Shown: one piece after another, positions 16,569 through 26,117 of the stretch
How the letters are laid out: each line of letters starts with the position of its first letter
Position numbering within the stretch: the first letter of the stretch is position 1
Assembly: GCA_913053845.1 (NCBI GenBank)
Contig: CAJXGD010000013.1
Location: forward strand, 1 to 47,909
DNA length: 47,909 nt
From: an uncultured bacterium
Lineage (GTDB): Bacteria > Bipolaricaulota > Bipolaricaulia > RBG-16-55-9 > DRJF01
Direction of reading: 5' to 3'
Position numbers and translations under genes: made by a program
Notes under the pieces: model-generated
What the model saw: only the letters and a program-made list of their open reading frames with translations
Told to the model about the DNA's origin: nothing
The model's database searches: none

Positions 16569-19136
16569 TTACTTCACCACCAGATTGACCAGCCTCCCCG
16601 GCACGACGATGACTTTTTTGATTTCTTGCGCATCCAGCTTGGCGCCAAGCTGCGCCCGCGCCCGCCGCTCCAGCTCGCCCCGATCAGCGGAGAGCGCCGC
16701 CGGCACGCGCAGCCGGTCCCGAACTTTCCCATTGACCTGGATCACGATCTCTTGCTCTTCGAGCTCCAGCGCTGCCGGGTCGAGTTTGGGCCAGGCGTGC
16801 TCCAGCACGCCTTGATCATCCCCGATGGCGCGCCACAGCTCCTCGCCGATGAAGGGACAGATGGGCGAGAGCATCAGGAGCAGGTCTCCAATAGCCCGCG
16901 CGAAGAGCGGCCGATTGATCGCCTCGGCGCCGGGCCGCAGATGCTCATAGAGCGCATTGGTCAACTCCATCAGGGCGCTGACCACCGTGTTGAAGTGAAA
17001 TCCGACGATGTCCTCACTCACCGACTGAATCGTCAGATGCAGCTTGCGCCACAATGCCCGGTCGCTCTCACTAAAGCCGGTCGGCTCCAGCGCCTCCCCT
17101 CGCCCGGCGCGGGCCAGATCGGCCCAGTCCTGCGTCAGCGTCCAGACCCGCTTGAGGAAGCGATAGGCCCCTCGCACTCCCTCGGCGCTCCATTCGATGT
17201 CCCGCTCCGGCGGCCCCATGAAGAGCGTGTAGAGTCGCTCGGTGTCCGCACCATACTGCTCAATGATCTCTGCCGGCGAGACCACATTCTTCTTCGACTT
17301 GCTCATCTTGGCCAGCTCGGTATGCAGGGGTGCGCCACAACGCGAGCAGCGCTCATCCCCAGCGACCTCCTCCGGCTTGAGCCAGCCGTGTTCCGCGCAG
17401 CGATAGGCCCGGTGGGTGATCATCCCCTGGGTGAAGAGCCGCTTGAACGGCTCGTCAAAATCGAGAAAACTCATGTCGCGCAGGGCCTTGGTCACGAAGC
17501 GCGAGTAGAGCAGGTGCAAGATGGCGTGCTCGATCCCGCCCACGTACTGGTCCACCGGCAGCCAGGCGTTGACCAGCTCCGAATCGAAGATCTTTTCGCT
17601 ATCGCTCGGCGAGATATAGCGCAGATAATACCAGGATGAGTCCACGAAGGTATCCATCGTGTCGGTGTCCCGCCGCGCCGCGCCGCCGCATTGGGGGCAG
17701 TTGGTCTCATAGAACTCCGGAATCTCGGCCAGCCCCTTCTTGCCCAAGAACTCGACCTCCGGCAGGAGCACCGGCAACTGCTCTTCTGGAACGGGCACGA
17801 TGCCGCACTGCTCACAATGAATCATCGGAATGGGTGTGCCCCAGTAGCGCTGGCGGGAAATCAACCAGTCGCGCAGGCGATAGCTGACCTGCCTTTGTCC
17901 GAAACCCTGACGCTCGAAATGCTCGATGAACTTTCTGATCGTCTCCGGACCGGAGGGTTTTCCATTGAACGGCCCGGAGTTGATCATCACGCCCTTATTT
18001 AAGAAAGCCTCGCTGATCGTCTGGCCATCCGGCACCCCATTTCCCGGCGCTATGACCGGGATGACCGGCAACTGGTGTTTCCTGGCGAACTCGAGGTCTC
18101 GTTGATCATGAGCCGGCACGGCCATGATCGCCCCGGTGCCATAGCCCATCAGCACATAGTCGGCTATCCAGATGGGAATCTTTTCGCTGCTGGCCGGATT
18201 GATGGCGTAGGAGCCGGTGAAGCAACCCGTCTTGGCCCGATCGGCCCGCTGGCGCTTGATCTCGCTCTCGACCAGAGAGCTGGCAATATAAGCCCGCACC
18301 ACCTCTTGATGCTCCGGTGTAGTGAGCTGCTCCACCAAGGGGTGCTCCGGGGCCAGGACCATGAAGGTCGCCCCATAGATCGTGTCCGGGCGGGTCGAAA
18401 AGACTTTAAGTTCTTCGGAGCGGCCCTCGAGGGGAAAGCGAATCAGCGCCCCCTCGCTGCGCCCGATCCAGTTGCGCTGCATGGTGCGCACCCGCTCCGG
18501 CCAGTGCTCCAGTTGATCGAGATCGTCCAGCAGCTCCTGGGCATACTTGGTGATGCGAAAGAACCATTGGGTCAGCTCGTGCTTCTGGGCTTCGGCGCTG
18601 CAGCGCTCGCAGTGGCCCTCGACGACCTGCTCGTTGGCCAGGACGGTGTCACAGCCGGGGCACCAGTTGACCAGGGCATCTTTGCGATAGGCCAAATCAT
18701 TTTTATATAATTGCAGGAACAGCCATTGATTCCACTTATAATATCCGGGGTCGCAGGTGGCCAGCTCGCGCTCCCAGTCGAACTCCACGCCCCACTGCCG
18801 GAACTGTCGCCTGAAGGTCTCGATATTATTGTAGGTCCAGGTCTTAGGGTGGGTCTGGTGATCTATCGCGGCGTTCTCGGCGGGCAGGCCGAAGGCGTCG
18901 TAGCCCATGGGGTTGAGCACCCGGTAGCCCTGCATGAGCAGATAGCGGCAATAGGCATCACCGATGAGCCAGTTGCGCCCGTGGCCCACATGCATCTTGC
19001 CTGAGGGATAAGGAAACATATTCAAATAATAGAACTTGCGCAACCGATCGTTCAGATCGGGCTTGAAGTAGCTCTGTTTGCGCCAGAAGTCGCGCCAACG
19101 GTCTTCGATCCGCTTGAAATCATATCGTCGAGCCAT
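16569..19136 (-). CDS. leuS: leucyl-tRNA synthetase
   Basis: 855 residues, a complete bacterial-type class I LeuRS. Signature HIGH is HVGH in [22 protein letters not shown] is MSKSKKN. The CP1 editing domain is present ([13 protein letters not shown], and the [18 protein letters not shown] threonine-rich and Asp region). Zinc-type cysteine pairs occur near residue 155 (CPGC...CERC). The anticodon-binding and C-terminal domains close with [15 protein letters not shown]. Charges tRNA-Leu in the cytoplasm. Its promoter is probably at 19185-19214. Confidence 0.95.
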   Translation of the reverse strand: MARRYDFKRIEDRWRDFWRKQSYFKPDLNDRLRKFYYLNMFPYPSGKMHVGHGRNWLIGDAYCRYLLMQGYRVLNPMGYDAFGLPAENAAIDHQTHPKTWTYNNIETFRRQFRQWGVEFDWERELATCDPGYYKWNQWLFLQLYKNDLAYRKDALVNWCPGCDTVLANEQVVEGHCERCSAEAQKHELTQWFFRITKYAQELLDDLDQLEHWPERVRTMQRNWIGRSEGALIRFPLEGRSEELKVFSTRPDTIYGATFMVLAPEHPLVEQLTTPEHQEVVRAYIASSLVESEIKRQRADRAKTGCFTGSYAINPASSEKIPIWIADYVLMGYGTGAIMAVPAHDQRDLEFARKHQLPVIPVIAPGNGVPDGQTISEAFLNKGVMINSGPFNGKPSGPETIRKFIEHFERQGFGQRQVSYRLRDWLISRQRYWGTPIPMIHCEQCGIVPVPEEQLPVLLPEVEFLGKKGLAEIPEFYETNCPQCGGAARRDTDTMDTFVDSSWYYLRYISPSDSEKIFDSELVNAWLPVDQYVGGIEHAILHLLYSRFVTKALRDMSFLDFDEPFKRLFTQGMITHRAYRCAEHGWLKPEEVAGDERCSRCGAPLHTELAKMSKSKKNVVSPAEIIEQYGADTERLYTLFMGPPERDIEWSAEGVRGAYRFLKRVWTLTQDWADLARAGRGEALEPTGFSESDRALWRKLHLTIQSVSEDIVGFHFNTVVSALMELTNALYEHLRPGAEAINRPLFARAIGDLLLMLSPICPFIGEELWRAIGDDQGVLEHAWPKLDPAALELEEQEIVIQVNGKVRDRLRVPAALSADRGELERRARAQLGAKLDAQEIKKVIVVPGRLVNLVVK

Positions 19137-19184
19137 GCTGCAGCGATCACCTCATGCAGGTTGAGTTTTCTTTTGCCCTGCCAG

Positions 19185-19214
19185 TTTATACCATACTATC
19201 GGCAAGGTTGTCGA
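19185..19214 (-). promoter_or_regulatory. probable leuS promoter
   Basis: On the minus strand TCGACA (19209-19214) and TATAAA (19185-19190) are separated by 18 bases, about 50 bases ahead of the leuS ATG. Confidence 0.4.
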
Positions 19215-19315
19215 GTGGGGATTTGCCTGGGGGCGGCGGTAGAGACTAGACTATAAAGTAGAGCTGCTTATCAGAGGGTGCGTGGGAAGTGGTCAGATAG
19301 GGTATACTCTGAGAC

Positions 19316-19663
19316 ATGGCACGGAAAGCATATCCGAGCGACTTGACCGATGGGCAATGGGCATTGATAGCACCTCTGCTGCCAGCAGCCAAACCTGGCG
19401 GTCGACCGCGCACAGTGAGTCTGAGCGAGGTGCTCAATGCCATCTTTTATCTGGTGCGGAGCGGTTGTTCTTGGCGAATGCTGCCCCACGATCTTCCACC
19501 GTGGGGGACGGTGCATTATTATTACCGCTGCTGGCGGCTGGATGGGACCTGGGGTTGTCGATACGATCGGCTTGCTCCTGGCGGTGGTAGTCCACACAGC
19601 CGATCTCCAGGATCTGGAGGGGGCGAAACTCGTCTTGGCGCGGTTAGTTGGGCGCTTCCCTAT
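19316..19663 (+). pseudogene. IS5-family transposase remnant with internal deletion
   Basis: The first about 80 codons read as the N-terminal domain of IS5-type transposases ([33 protein letters not shown], the [12 protein letters not shown] block). At about 19550 the frame changes and the text jumps to a mid-protein segment, [20 protein letters not shown] followed by GAKLVLARL. In intact relatives a stretch of roughly 40-60 codons, including the first catalytic Asp region, sits between these parts. No C-terminal DDE residues follow. It is a dead element; the ends could not be fixed. Confidence 0.75.
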
Positions 19664-19694
19664 CTATGTCAACACGGATCTCAGGGTCTACCAT
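19644..19694 (-). pseudogene. start of a truncated minus-strand gene next to the IS remnant
   Basis: AAGGAGG on the minus strand, 5 bases before an ATG at 19694, leads into only 16 codons ([16 protein letters not shown]) before a stop within or next to the IS remnant. This looks like a gene start cut by the insertion. The protein is not recognisable. Confidence 0.3.
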
Positions 19695-20225
19695 GGTTGC
19701 CTCCTTCTGCTTGGGATTGAGACGGATAGCTCATCCAGAAGATCACGTCTACCAAACAGAGCCACAAGCCAGGTGGGCCGGCACCATCCCGGTGGACGTT
19801 CCCTGGATGAAAGAAGCAGCGGGGGCGGCATTTCAGAGGTGAGCAGTACCCTACTACCGGGCTGCGGACCCCAAGAGCCACACCCCCGCCACGTCAACAT
19901 ACCACCCAATAGAGCCACGCCCATCATCCGCATAAATCCAATGGTAGACCCCTCGTGAGAGGGTTTCCCTGACGTCACGTAGCCGGGAAATTCATTTCCC
20001 GGTGTGATCTCCCTCTCCCACGTTTGAGAGAGCAGCCCGGGCGATGGAGAGCGCCAGGACGCGCCGGTCTATACCTAAGATATCCAAGATGCTGCGCATT
20101 CGCAGATTTCATCCTTTTCGGGCCGTAAATGGGAGGCTCCTAGAGCTCAGCCCGCAGCTCATGGAGGACGGAGCACCGTCAGTTCCCTCATATTTGGCAG
20201 TATAGCCCCCAGTTAGCAAATTTGC
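19695..20225. other. gene-poor stretch ahead of the rRNA unit
   Basis: About 530 bases without a gene I can support. Frames on both strands are short and unlike any family I know. A perfect hairpin CCGGGAAA-TTCA-TTTCCCGG lies at 19983-20002, without a following T run. No 16S rRNA or tRNA sequence was seen here. Confidence 0.5.
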
Positions 20226-20254
20226 TTGACAACCGGCGGGGCCTTTGTTATACT
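20226..20254 (+). promoter_or_regulatory. strong rRNA promoter
   Basis: TTGACA (20226-20231), 17-base spacer, TATACT (20249-20254). Start expected near 20261, about 50 nt upstream of mature 23S. An AT-rich tract (CAAATTTGCT) precedes the -35. It shows that the 23S-5S unit has its own transcription start. Confidence 0.7.
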
Positions 20255-20286
20255 TGGCGTCACTCACCGAGGGAGAGGTAGATCGG

Positions 20287-20309
20287 TCATTGAAAAGTGG
20301 ATAGAGTGG
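20287..20309 (+). other. 5' arm of the 23S processing stem
   Basis: Pairs with 24324-24346 over 23 bases with a single mismatch, bringing the two ends of 23S together. Such stems are RNase III substrates in rRNA maturation. Confidence 0.75.
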
Positions 20310-21517
20310 GTCAAATCGCGCAAGCTCAGTACGAGCAAATGGTGGATGCCTTGGCAGTTGGAGGCGATGAAGGGCGTGGTAGGCTGCGATAAGCCACGGG
20401 GAGCCGCCGAGCAGGCACTGATCCGTGGATGCCCGAATGGGGTAACCCACCTCGATGGAGTCGAGGTATCTGGGGCCGAACTGAGTAGGCCCTAGAAGCG
20501 AACCCGGGGAAGTGAAGCATCTCAGTACCCGGAGGAAGAGAAATCAACAGAGATTCCCTAAGTAGCGGCGAGCGAACGGGGAAGAGCCCAAACCTCAGGT
20601 GCGTGATAGGCTGCATCCGTTGTTCCTGAGGGGTTGTAAGCAGTTCCATCTCGGTCATGCAGGACCGAGCAGGGTTACAAGTAAAGCCTAGCCAAACGGC
20701 CAGCAAAGTCACTGGAACGGGCGACCATAGAGGGTGATAGTCCCGTAGGCGAAAGGCCAAGCTACCCTGGGGATTTGCTTGAGTAGCGTCGGACCCCAGA
20801 AATCCGGCGTGAAACCGGGAGGACCACTCTCCCAAGGCTAAATACTCCCAACTGACCGATAGTGGACTAGTACCGCGAGGGAAAGGTGAAAAGAACCCCG
20901 GAAGGGGAGTGAAATAGAGCCTGAAACCATTTGCTCACAGACAGTGGGAGGGCCCAGATCTCCTACCATAGCACGGGCAAAACTCCTTCGGGAGTGGCAC
21001 CCAGCGCTATTGGAGTTCGGCCTGACCGCATGCCTTTTGCAGTATGATCCGGCGAGTTATCTTAGGTGGCAAGGTTAAGCCGCGAGGTGGAGCCGCAGCG
21101 AAAGCGAGTCTGAATAGGGCGCTTTAGTCACCTGGGATAGACCCGAAGCCAGGCGAACTATCCATGGCCAGGTTGAAGCCTATGTAACAGTAGGTGAAGG
21201 ACCGAACCCGTAGAGGAGGAAAACTCTTGGGATGAGCTGTGGATAGCGGTGAAAAGCCAGACGAGTCCTGGTGATAGCTGGTTCTCCCTGAAATAGCTTT
21301 AGGGCTAGCCTCACGCACCGAAGCGCACGGGGGTAGAGCGACCGAATGGATGCGGGGCAACCCTATTCCAACCGAACTCCGAATACCGTGCGTGAATCCG
21401 TGAGAGTCAGACGGTGGGGAATAACTCCATCGTCGAGAGGGAAACAACCCAGACCGCCAGCTAAGGCCTCAAAATCCGGGCTAAGTGGGAAAGGATGTGC
21501 GATTGCTTAGACAGCTG

Positions 21518-21567
<50 letters not shown>

Positions 21568-22073
21568 CAGTCGAGCGGTTGTGCGCCGAAGATTTAACGG
21601 GGCTCAAGCCCGGTGCCGAAGCTGCGGGTTGGTCAGGTCTCTTCGGGGACCAGGCCAGCGGTAAGGGAGCGTTCCGCCATAGGATGAAACCGGTCCGTAA
21701 GGGTCGGCGGACGAAGCGGAAGTGAGAATGCCGGAATGAGTAGCGCGAGCTGAGCGAGAAACTCAGCCACCGAATGCCTAAGGTTTCCTGGGGAAGGCTT
21801 ATCCTCCCAGGGTAAGGCGGTCCTAAGTTGAACCCGAAAGGGGCAGGCGATGGATAGCCGGTTAATATTCCGGCCCCTCTCTTTAGGCGTTGACCACGGG
21901 GTGACGCCGCAGGTCGGGACGAGCGGGCGGACGGAAGTGCCCGTCCAAGCGTCAAGGCGTCGGGCTCTAGGCAAATCCGGAGCCCGGTTAAGTCGAGGCG
22001 TGATGGGGAGCTGCTACGGCGGCGAAGGAAGTCTGATCAGCGGCCAAGAAAAACCTCTAGGGAGCCTAGGAGA

Positions 22074-22105
<32 letters not shown>

Positions 22106-22366
22106 GCGAGTAGCCTCAGGTGGGCGAGATAACCCTCGTTAAGGAACTCGGCAAAATAATCCCGTACGTTCGCAATAAGGGATGCCTCTCTCGCGAGAGA
22201 GGGGCCGCAGAGGATAGGCTCTGGCGACTGTTTAGTAAAAACACAGCTCCCTGCCAACCCGAAAGGGGATGTATAGGGAGTGAAACCTGCCCACTGCTGG
22301 AAGGTCAAGGGGAGGGGTGCAAGCTCTAAACTGAAGCCCCAGTGAAGGGCGGCGGTAACTATAACC

Positions 22367-22406
<40 letters not shown>

Positions 22407-22710
22407 GTGCATGAATGGTCCAACGACTGGAGCGCTGTCTCAACGAGGGGCTCGGCGAATTTGAAGCACCGGTGAAAACGCCGGTGACCCACGGCAGGAC
22501 GGAAAGACCCCGTGGAGCTTTACTGGAGTTTGGTCTTGAGTCTTGGCGTCTATTGTGTAGGATAGGTGGGAGCCTATGAAGCCGGGGCGTTAGCCTCGGT
22601 GGAGGCGTCCTTGAAATACCACCCTGTAGGCGTTATGGCTCTAACCGATTCGCCGTGAAGAGCGGCGATGGGACAGGGCTAAGCGGACAGTTTGACTGGG
22701 GTGGTCGCCT

Positions 22711-23670
22711 CAAATGTGGGGCGCTCTGGCGGCAACGTCAGAGGCAAATCTGGCTGTATGCTGGGAAATCCGTTTTGCAGGCGCCAGCTGTGCCGTTATC
22801 CAGTTGGCAGCCGAGCAAGTGTAGTATTTGGCACTACCAAGCGAAAGTCGCTTGGTGAAAAGGTGACCAATGCGGATAATCAGCAGGGAAGTCAGGGAAG
22901 AAAATCCCTTGACCCCTCAACGACTGCACGCCAGACATCCCACTGGGATGATGATACAGTCTGAACTTCCAGGCGACTGGAAGCCGGATAGTTCGGGGTT
23001 TGGTCGTTCTGAAGGAGCAAATCGTACTATGCGATCCAATGAGATCGAAGAGTACAAGAAAGGCTTGAAGCTTACTGAAGAGCAACGAGCAGTGCTGATC
23101 GGTCTAATGCTGGGCGACGCTCATCTTGAGACGCAGAACCAAGGTCGTACCTATCGCCTCAAGATCGAGCAGAGTGAGGCACATTGTGCCTACGTTAGAC
23201 ACCTTTACCGGCTGTTCGCTGAGTGGGTGCGAACCCCCCCTCAGGCCAAGAGGGTGACAAGCCGAGGTCATGTCAGTCGCAACTGGTGGTTTCAAACTTT
23301 GAGTCACAGCGCTTTCCGCTTCTATGCCCAACAGTTTTATCGGGAGGGGCGGAAACAGGTGCCAAAGTTGATCCATCGTTGGTTAAGTCCTCGTGCGTTA
23401 GCCTACTGGTACATGGATGATGGCTCGGTGAAATCGGCGCAGTCGAAGGGCGTGTTGCTCAATACCCAAAGCTTCAGCCTGAGTGAAGTGGAGCGCCTTT
23501 GCCAGGTACTTCAGGAGAAGTACTGCTTGAAGGTCAAGTCGCGCAAGCAACGCTCAGGTTATCAGATCTACATCTCGGGTGACTCATACGAGACGTTACG
23601 CGATCTGATTGAGCCTTATCTCATTGCAGAGATGCATTACAAGCTCCCGACGGCCAGACAAACACAATTG
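22711..23670 (+). mobile_element. group I intron in 23S rRNA, 960 nt
   Basis: The exons join as GGTCGCCT/CCTAAAAGGTAACGG, matching the E. coli sequence around U2262 by my count from the P-loop. The 5' exon ends in U and the intron ends in G, the group I rule. P1: exon CGCCT pairs with guide GGGCG (22719-22723) with a U-G pair at the splice site. P7: GACTG (22922-22926) with CAGTC (22957-22961). P8: CATCCC (22936-22941) with GGGATG (22945-22950). The core (P, Q, R, S elements) lies at roughly 22860-22965; the endonuclease ORF fills the 3' part. Confidence 0.85.
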
Positions 23671-23682
23671 CCTAAAAGGTAA
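23029..23682 (+). CDS. LAGLIDADG homing endonuclease of the 23S intron
   Basis: 217 residues from the ATG at 23029, with AAGGAG 11 bases upstream; the frame is open back to 22870 but that part is intron core. Two LAGLIDADG motifs: [12 protein letters not shown] (residues 23-34) and [11 protein letters not shown] (about 124-134), so it should act as a monomer that cleaves intronless 23S genes at the insertion site. Related to the LAGLIDADG_2 type found in organellar and bacterial rRNA introns. The frame runs across the 3' splice site: the last three codons and the TAA lie in exon 2 (CCTAAAAGGTAA). It can therefore be translated whole only from unspliced RNA. Confidence 0.88.
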   Translation: MRSNEIEEYKKGLKLTEEQRAVLIGLMLGDAHLETQNQGRTYRLKIEQSEAHCAYVRHLYRLFAEWVRTPPQAKRVTSRGHVSRNWWFQTLSHSAFRFYAQQFYREGRKQVPKLIHRWLSPRALAYWYMDDGSVKSAQSKGVLLNTQSFSLSEVERLCQVLQEKYCLKVKSRKQRSGYQIYISGDSYETLRDLIEPYLIAEMHYKLPTARQTQLPKR

Positions 23683-23834
23683 CGGAGGCGTACAAAGGTC
23701 CGCTCAGGCCGGTTGGCGATCGGCCGTGGAGTGCAAGGGCACAAGCGGGCTTGACTGCGAGACCGACGGGTCGAGCAGGAGCGAAAGCTGGTCCTAGTGA
23801 CCCGGTGGTGCTGCGTGGAAAGGCCATCGATCAT

Positions 23835-23865
<31 letters not shown>

Positions 23866-24323
23866 AGTACCGCCCGAGAGTTCACATCGACGGCGGTGTT
23901 CGGCACCTCGATGTCGGCTCACCTCATCCTGGGGCTGAAGCAGGTCCCAAGGGTCCGTCTGTTCGCCGGTTAAAGAGGTACGCGAGCTGGGTTTAAACCG
24001 TCGTAAGACAGGTTGGTCCATATCCGCCGTGGGCGTAGGAGACTTGAGGGGCACTCTTCCTAGTACGAGAGGACCGGAAGGGCTAGACCGCTGGTCTACC
24101 AGTCGTCCCGCCAGGGGCGCCGCTGGGTAGCTATGTCTGGAAAGGATAAGCGCTGAAGGCATCTAAGCGCGAAGCCCACCCCAAGATTAGGTCTCCAGGG
24201 TCCAAGCGCCTTCGGGCGCGCGGACCGAGAGGTCCCTGCGAGAATAGCAGGTAGATAGGCCGCAGGTGGAAGCGCAGTAATGCGTGCAGCCGAGCGGTAC
24301 TAATCGACCGATCGCTTGCGCGA

Positions 24324-24346
24324 CCACTCTATCCACTTTTGAATGA
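24324..24346 (+). other. 3' arm of the 23S processing stem
   Basis: Complement of 20287-20309, 22 of 23 bases paired. It is followed in the 23S-5S spacer by a second hairpin, 24345-24356 with 24366-24377, 12 bp with one wobble. Confidence 0.75.
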
Positions 24347-24386
24347 CTCGATCACCTCAACTCACGGTGATTGAGTCTAAGTGATT

Positions 24387-24504
24387 CCAGGTGGCCCAAT
24401 GGCGGAGGGGAAACACCCGATCCCATACCGAACTCGGTAGTTAAGCCCTCCAGCGCCGATGGTACTGGCCTCGCGAGGGGTTGGGAGAGTAGGACGCCGC
24501 CTGG
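24387..24504 (+). rRNA. rrf: 5S ribosomal RNA
   Basis: 118 nt. The terminal helix pairs CCAGG (24387-24391) with CCTGG (24500-24504). Conserved 5S text includes CCCATACCGAACTCGGTAGTTAAG and CGCCGATGGTACTG, as well as GAGAGTAGGACGCCGCC. It lies 64 nt after 23S in the same transcript. Confidence 0.95.
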
Positions 24505-24517
24505 TTTTTCTTTTCCT
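24495..24517 (+). terminator. T-rich end of the rRNA unit
   Basis: The GC-rich 3' strand of the 5S closing helix is followed directly by TTTTTCTTTTCCTCTT (24505-24520), which should stop transcription right after 5S. Confidence 0.5.
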
Positions 24518-24518
24518 C

Positions 24519-24620
24519 TTAACTCGCCTCTAGGAGGGCTGTGAGCACCTGCGCCGGAAAGCCGTGAGGGTTGAGGAGCGCTGACACCCAGACATTTGTG
24601 TCAACCAGGGCGCGTGGCAT
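24519..24620 (-). pseudogene. truncated PIN-domain toxin (VapC-like), 33 codons
   Basis: From an ATG at 24620, overlapping the end of the antitoxin gene by 20 bases, the frame reads MPRALVDTNVWVSALLNPHG and continues to a stop at 24519. DTNVWVSALL is the start of PIN-domain ribonucleases and includes the first acidic metal ligand. The remaining about 100 residues are gone: the frame ends within 3 bases of the T run that follows 5S rRNA. The toxin must be inactive. Confidence 0.75.
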
Positions 24621-24909
24621 GAGCTCTACGGCGACGTGACCTCTGCGAAGCAACCGTGATATCTGCCTCTATCTCCTCCGGTGAGTAGGCGCTTGTCCGT
24701 TGGCGTACCCGAGCGAGCAGCTGCTCCAAGCGCCGGTTCCACTCTTCTGGGGAGGCACCCCCTGCCTTGCTCTGATAGCGATCTAGAAACTCACCAAGCG
24801 CTCGGCGAACCAGCTCCGTGAAGCTAAGCCCCTCCTCCACTGCAACGTGTTTGAGAAACCGGAGTTGATCTTCTTGCAAGTAAATATTGGTCCGCTTCAT
24901 GGCCTGCAC
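24601..24909 (-). CDS. ribbon-helix-helix antitoxin
   Basis: 102 residues. The N-terminal RHH domain reads KRTNIYLQEDQLRFLKHVA followed by GLSFTELVRRALGEFLDRY, the CopG/MetJ fold that binds DNA as a dimer. The C-terminal tail is basic and would wrap the toxin. It is encoded directly upstream of, and overlapping, the truncated PIN toxin. A palindrome in its promoter fits autorepression. It now lacks a functional partner here, though it could still neutralise a related toxin encoded elsewhere. Confidence 0.8.
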   Translation of the reverse strand: MQAMKRTNIYLQEDQLRFLKHVAVEEGLSFTELVRRALGEFLDRYQSKAGGASPEEWNRRLEQLLARVRQRTSAYSPEEIEADITVASQRSRRRRAHATRPG

Positions 24910-24922
24910 ACCTCCAACGTCG

Positions 24923-24952
24923 ATTATACATCATGATGCCAAGATGGGGCAA
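24923..24952 (-). promoter_or_regulatory. antitoxin promoter with operator palindrome
   Basis: On the minus strand TTGCCC (24947-24952) and TATAAT (24923-24928) with an 18-base spacer. The perfect palindrome CATCATGATG (24929-24938) abuts the -10 inside the spacer, a good site for an RHH repressor dimer. Confidence 0.5.
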
Positions 24953-24963
24953 ACGTGCATCTC

Positions 24964-26047
24964 CTAACCATGCCCCGCCCGGCGCAGATACCCCTCGATA
25001 AACGGATCCAGATTCCCGGCCATCACGCTCTCAATATTGCCCACTTCAACGCCGGTGCGATGGTCCTTGACCAGTTGATAAGGCTGGAAGACATAGGAAC
25101 GGATCTGGCTGCCCCACTCTATTCTCTTTAATTCGCCTCGAACTTGTGAAAGCTCCTCCTGCTGCGCTTGCCGCTGTAGCGCGTGCAGCCGCGCTTTGAG
25201 TATCCGCAAGGCGATCTCTTTATTCTGATGCTGCGAGCGCTCCTGCTGGCTAGCAACTACTATCCCAGTGGGCCGATGGGTGATCCGCACCGCCGAGTCG
25301 GTCTTGTTGACATGCTGTCCTCCGGCACCGCTGGCCCGATAGGTGTCAATCTTGAGCTCTTCATCCCGGATCTCCACGTCGGTCTCCTGCACCTGGGGGA
25401 TGACCGCGACGGCAGCAAAGGAGGTGTGACGCCGACGATTGGCATCGAAGGGCGAGATGCGCACCAAACGATGGACCCCTTGCTCTCCCTGGAGATAGCC
25501 ATAAGCGTATAGGCCCTTGACCTCAACGGTGGCGCTCTTGATCCCGGCCACCTCGCCGGGACTGGCCTCGACCAGCTGCGCCCGATAGCCACGGGCTTCG
25601 AACCAGCGAAGATACATGCGCAGCAGCATCTCGGCCCAGTCCTGGGCGTCGGTGCCGCCGGCCCCGGCGTTGACGCTCAAGTAACAGTCATTCCGGTCAT
25701 ACTCGCCGTCCAGGACCGTCTGCAGCTCCAAGCGGTCAATGGCCTGGGCCAAGCGGGCGCCCTGCTCTTCAACCTCTCGGAGGGCGTTCTCATCTGACTC
25801 CTGCTCACCCAGCTCGGCCAAGACCTCCAAATCGTCCAACCGGTCTGCCAGCTTCTTATAACCGCTGAGCGCAGATCTCTTCGTTTCGACCGCTTGGGCC
25901 ACTCGTTTGGCCTGCTGACGGTCCTCCCAGAAGCCGGGCCGGCTCATCTGGGCCTCCAGGGCCTGGAGATCTTTTTCTAGTTGGGCCAGGTCAAAGGCGA
26001 TCACGGATCAGGACGAGTTTAGCACGCAACTGCTGCAACAAGGACAT
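24964..26047 (-). CDS. prfB: peptide chain release factor 2, with programmed +1 frameshift
   Basis: RF2, recognising UGA and UAA. The SPF codon-recognition motif (RISPFDANRRRH) and the GGQ hydrolysis motif (GAGGQHVNKTDSAV) are present. The intact long frame (346 codons) starts only at 26004, but the true start is an ATG at 26047 with AGGGGAG just upstream. It gives 18 codons (MSLLQQLRAKLVLIRDRL) and then TGA in the context CTT-TGA-C (25990-25996), the classical RF2 slip site. After the +1 shift the product continues DLAQLEKDL, for about 360 residues, the normal length. The Shine-Dalgarno-like stimulator seen ahead of the E. coli slip site is weak or absent here. The long frame's own start codons lie inside the overlap and are not needed. 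Confidence 0.92.
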
Positions 26048-26079
26048 CAGATCTCCCCTTTCATCTTTCACGGTTCAGA

Positions 26080-26108
26080 TTGCTCAGGATCGCGATCTAT
26101 TCTAGAAT
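26080..26108 (+). promoter_or_regulatory. probable rsmI-otsB promoter
   Basis: TTGCTC (26080-26085), 17-base spacer, TAGAAT (26103-26108) within the palindrome TATTCTAGAATA (26098-26109). The predicted start at about 26115 leaves almost no leader before the rsmI ATG at 26118. Confidence 0.4.
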
Positions 26109-26117
26109 ATAGAGGTC

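Noticed and set aside
19695..19980. Several overlapping small frames between the IS remnant and the rRNA promoter
   Set aside because: No ribosome binding sites, no shared family features, and frames on both strands conflict; treated as decayed DNA.
22870..23028. Longer N terminus for the intron endonuclease
   Set aside because: The extra codons are the group I core (P7, P8); the ATG at 23029 has a ribosome binding site and is followed by protein-like sequence.
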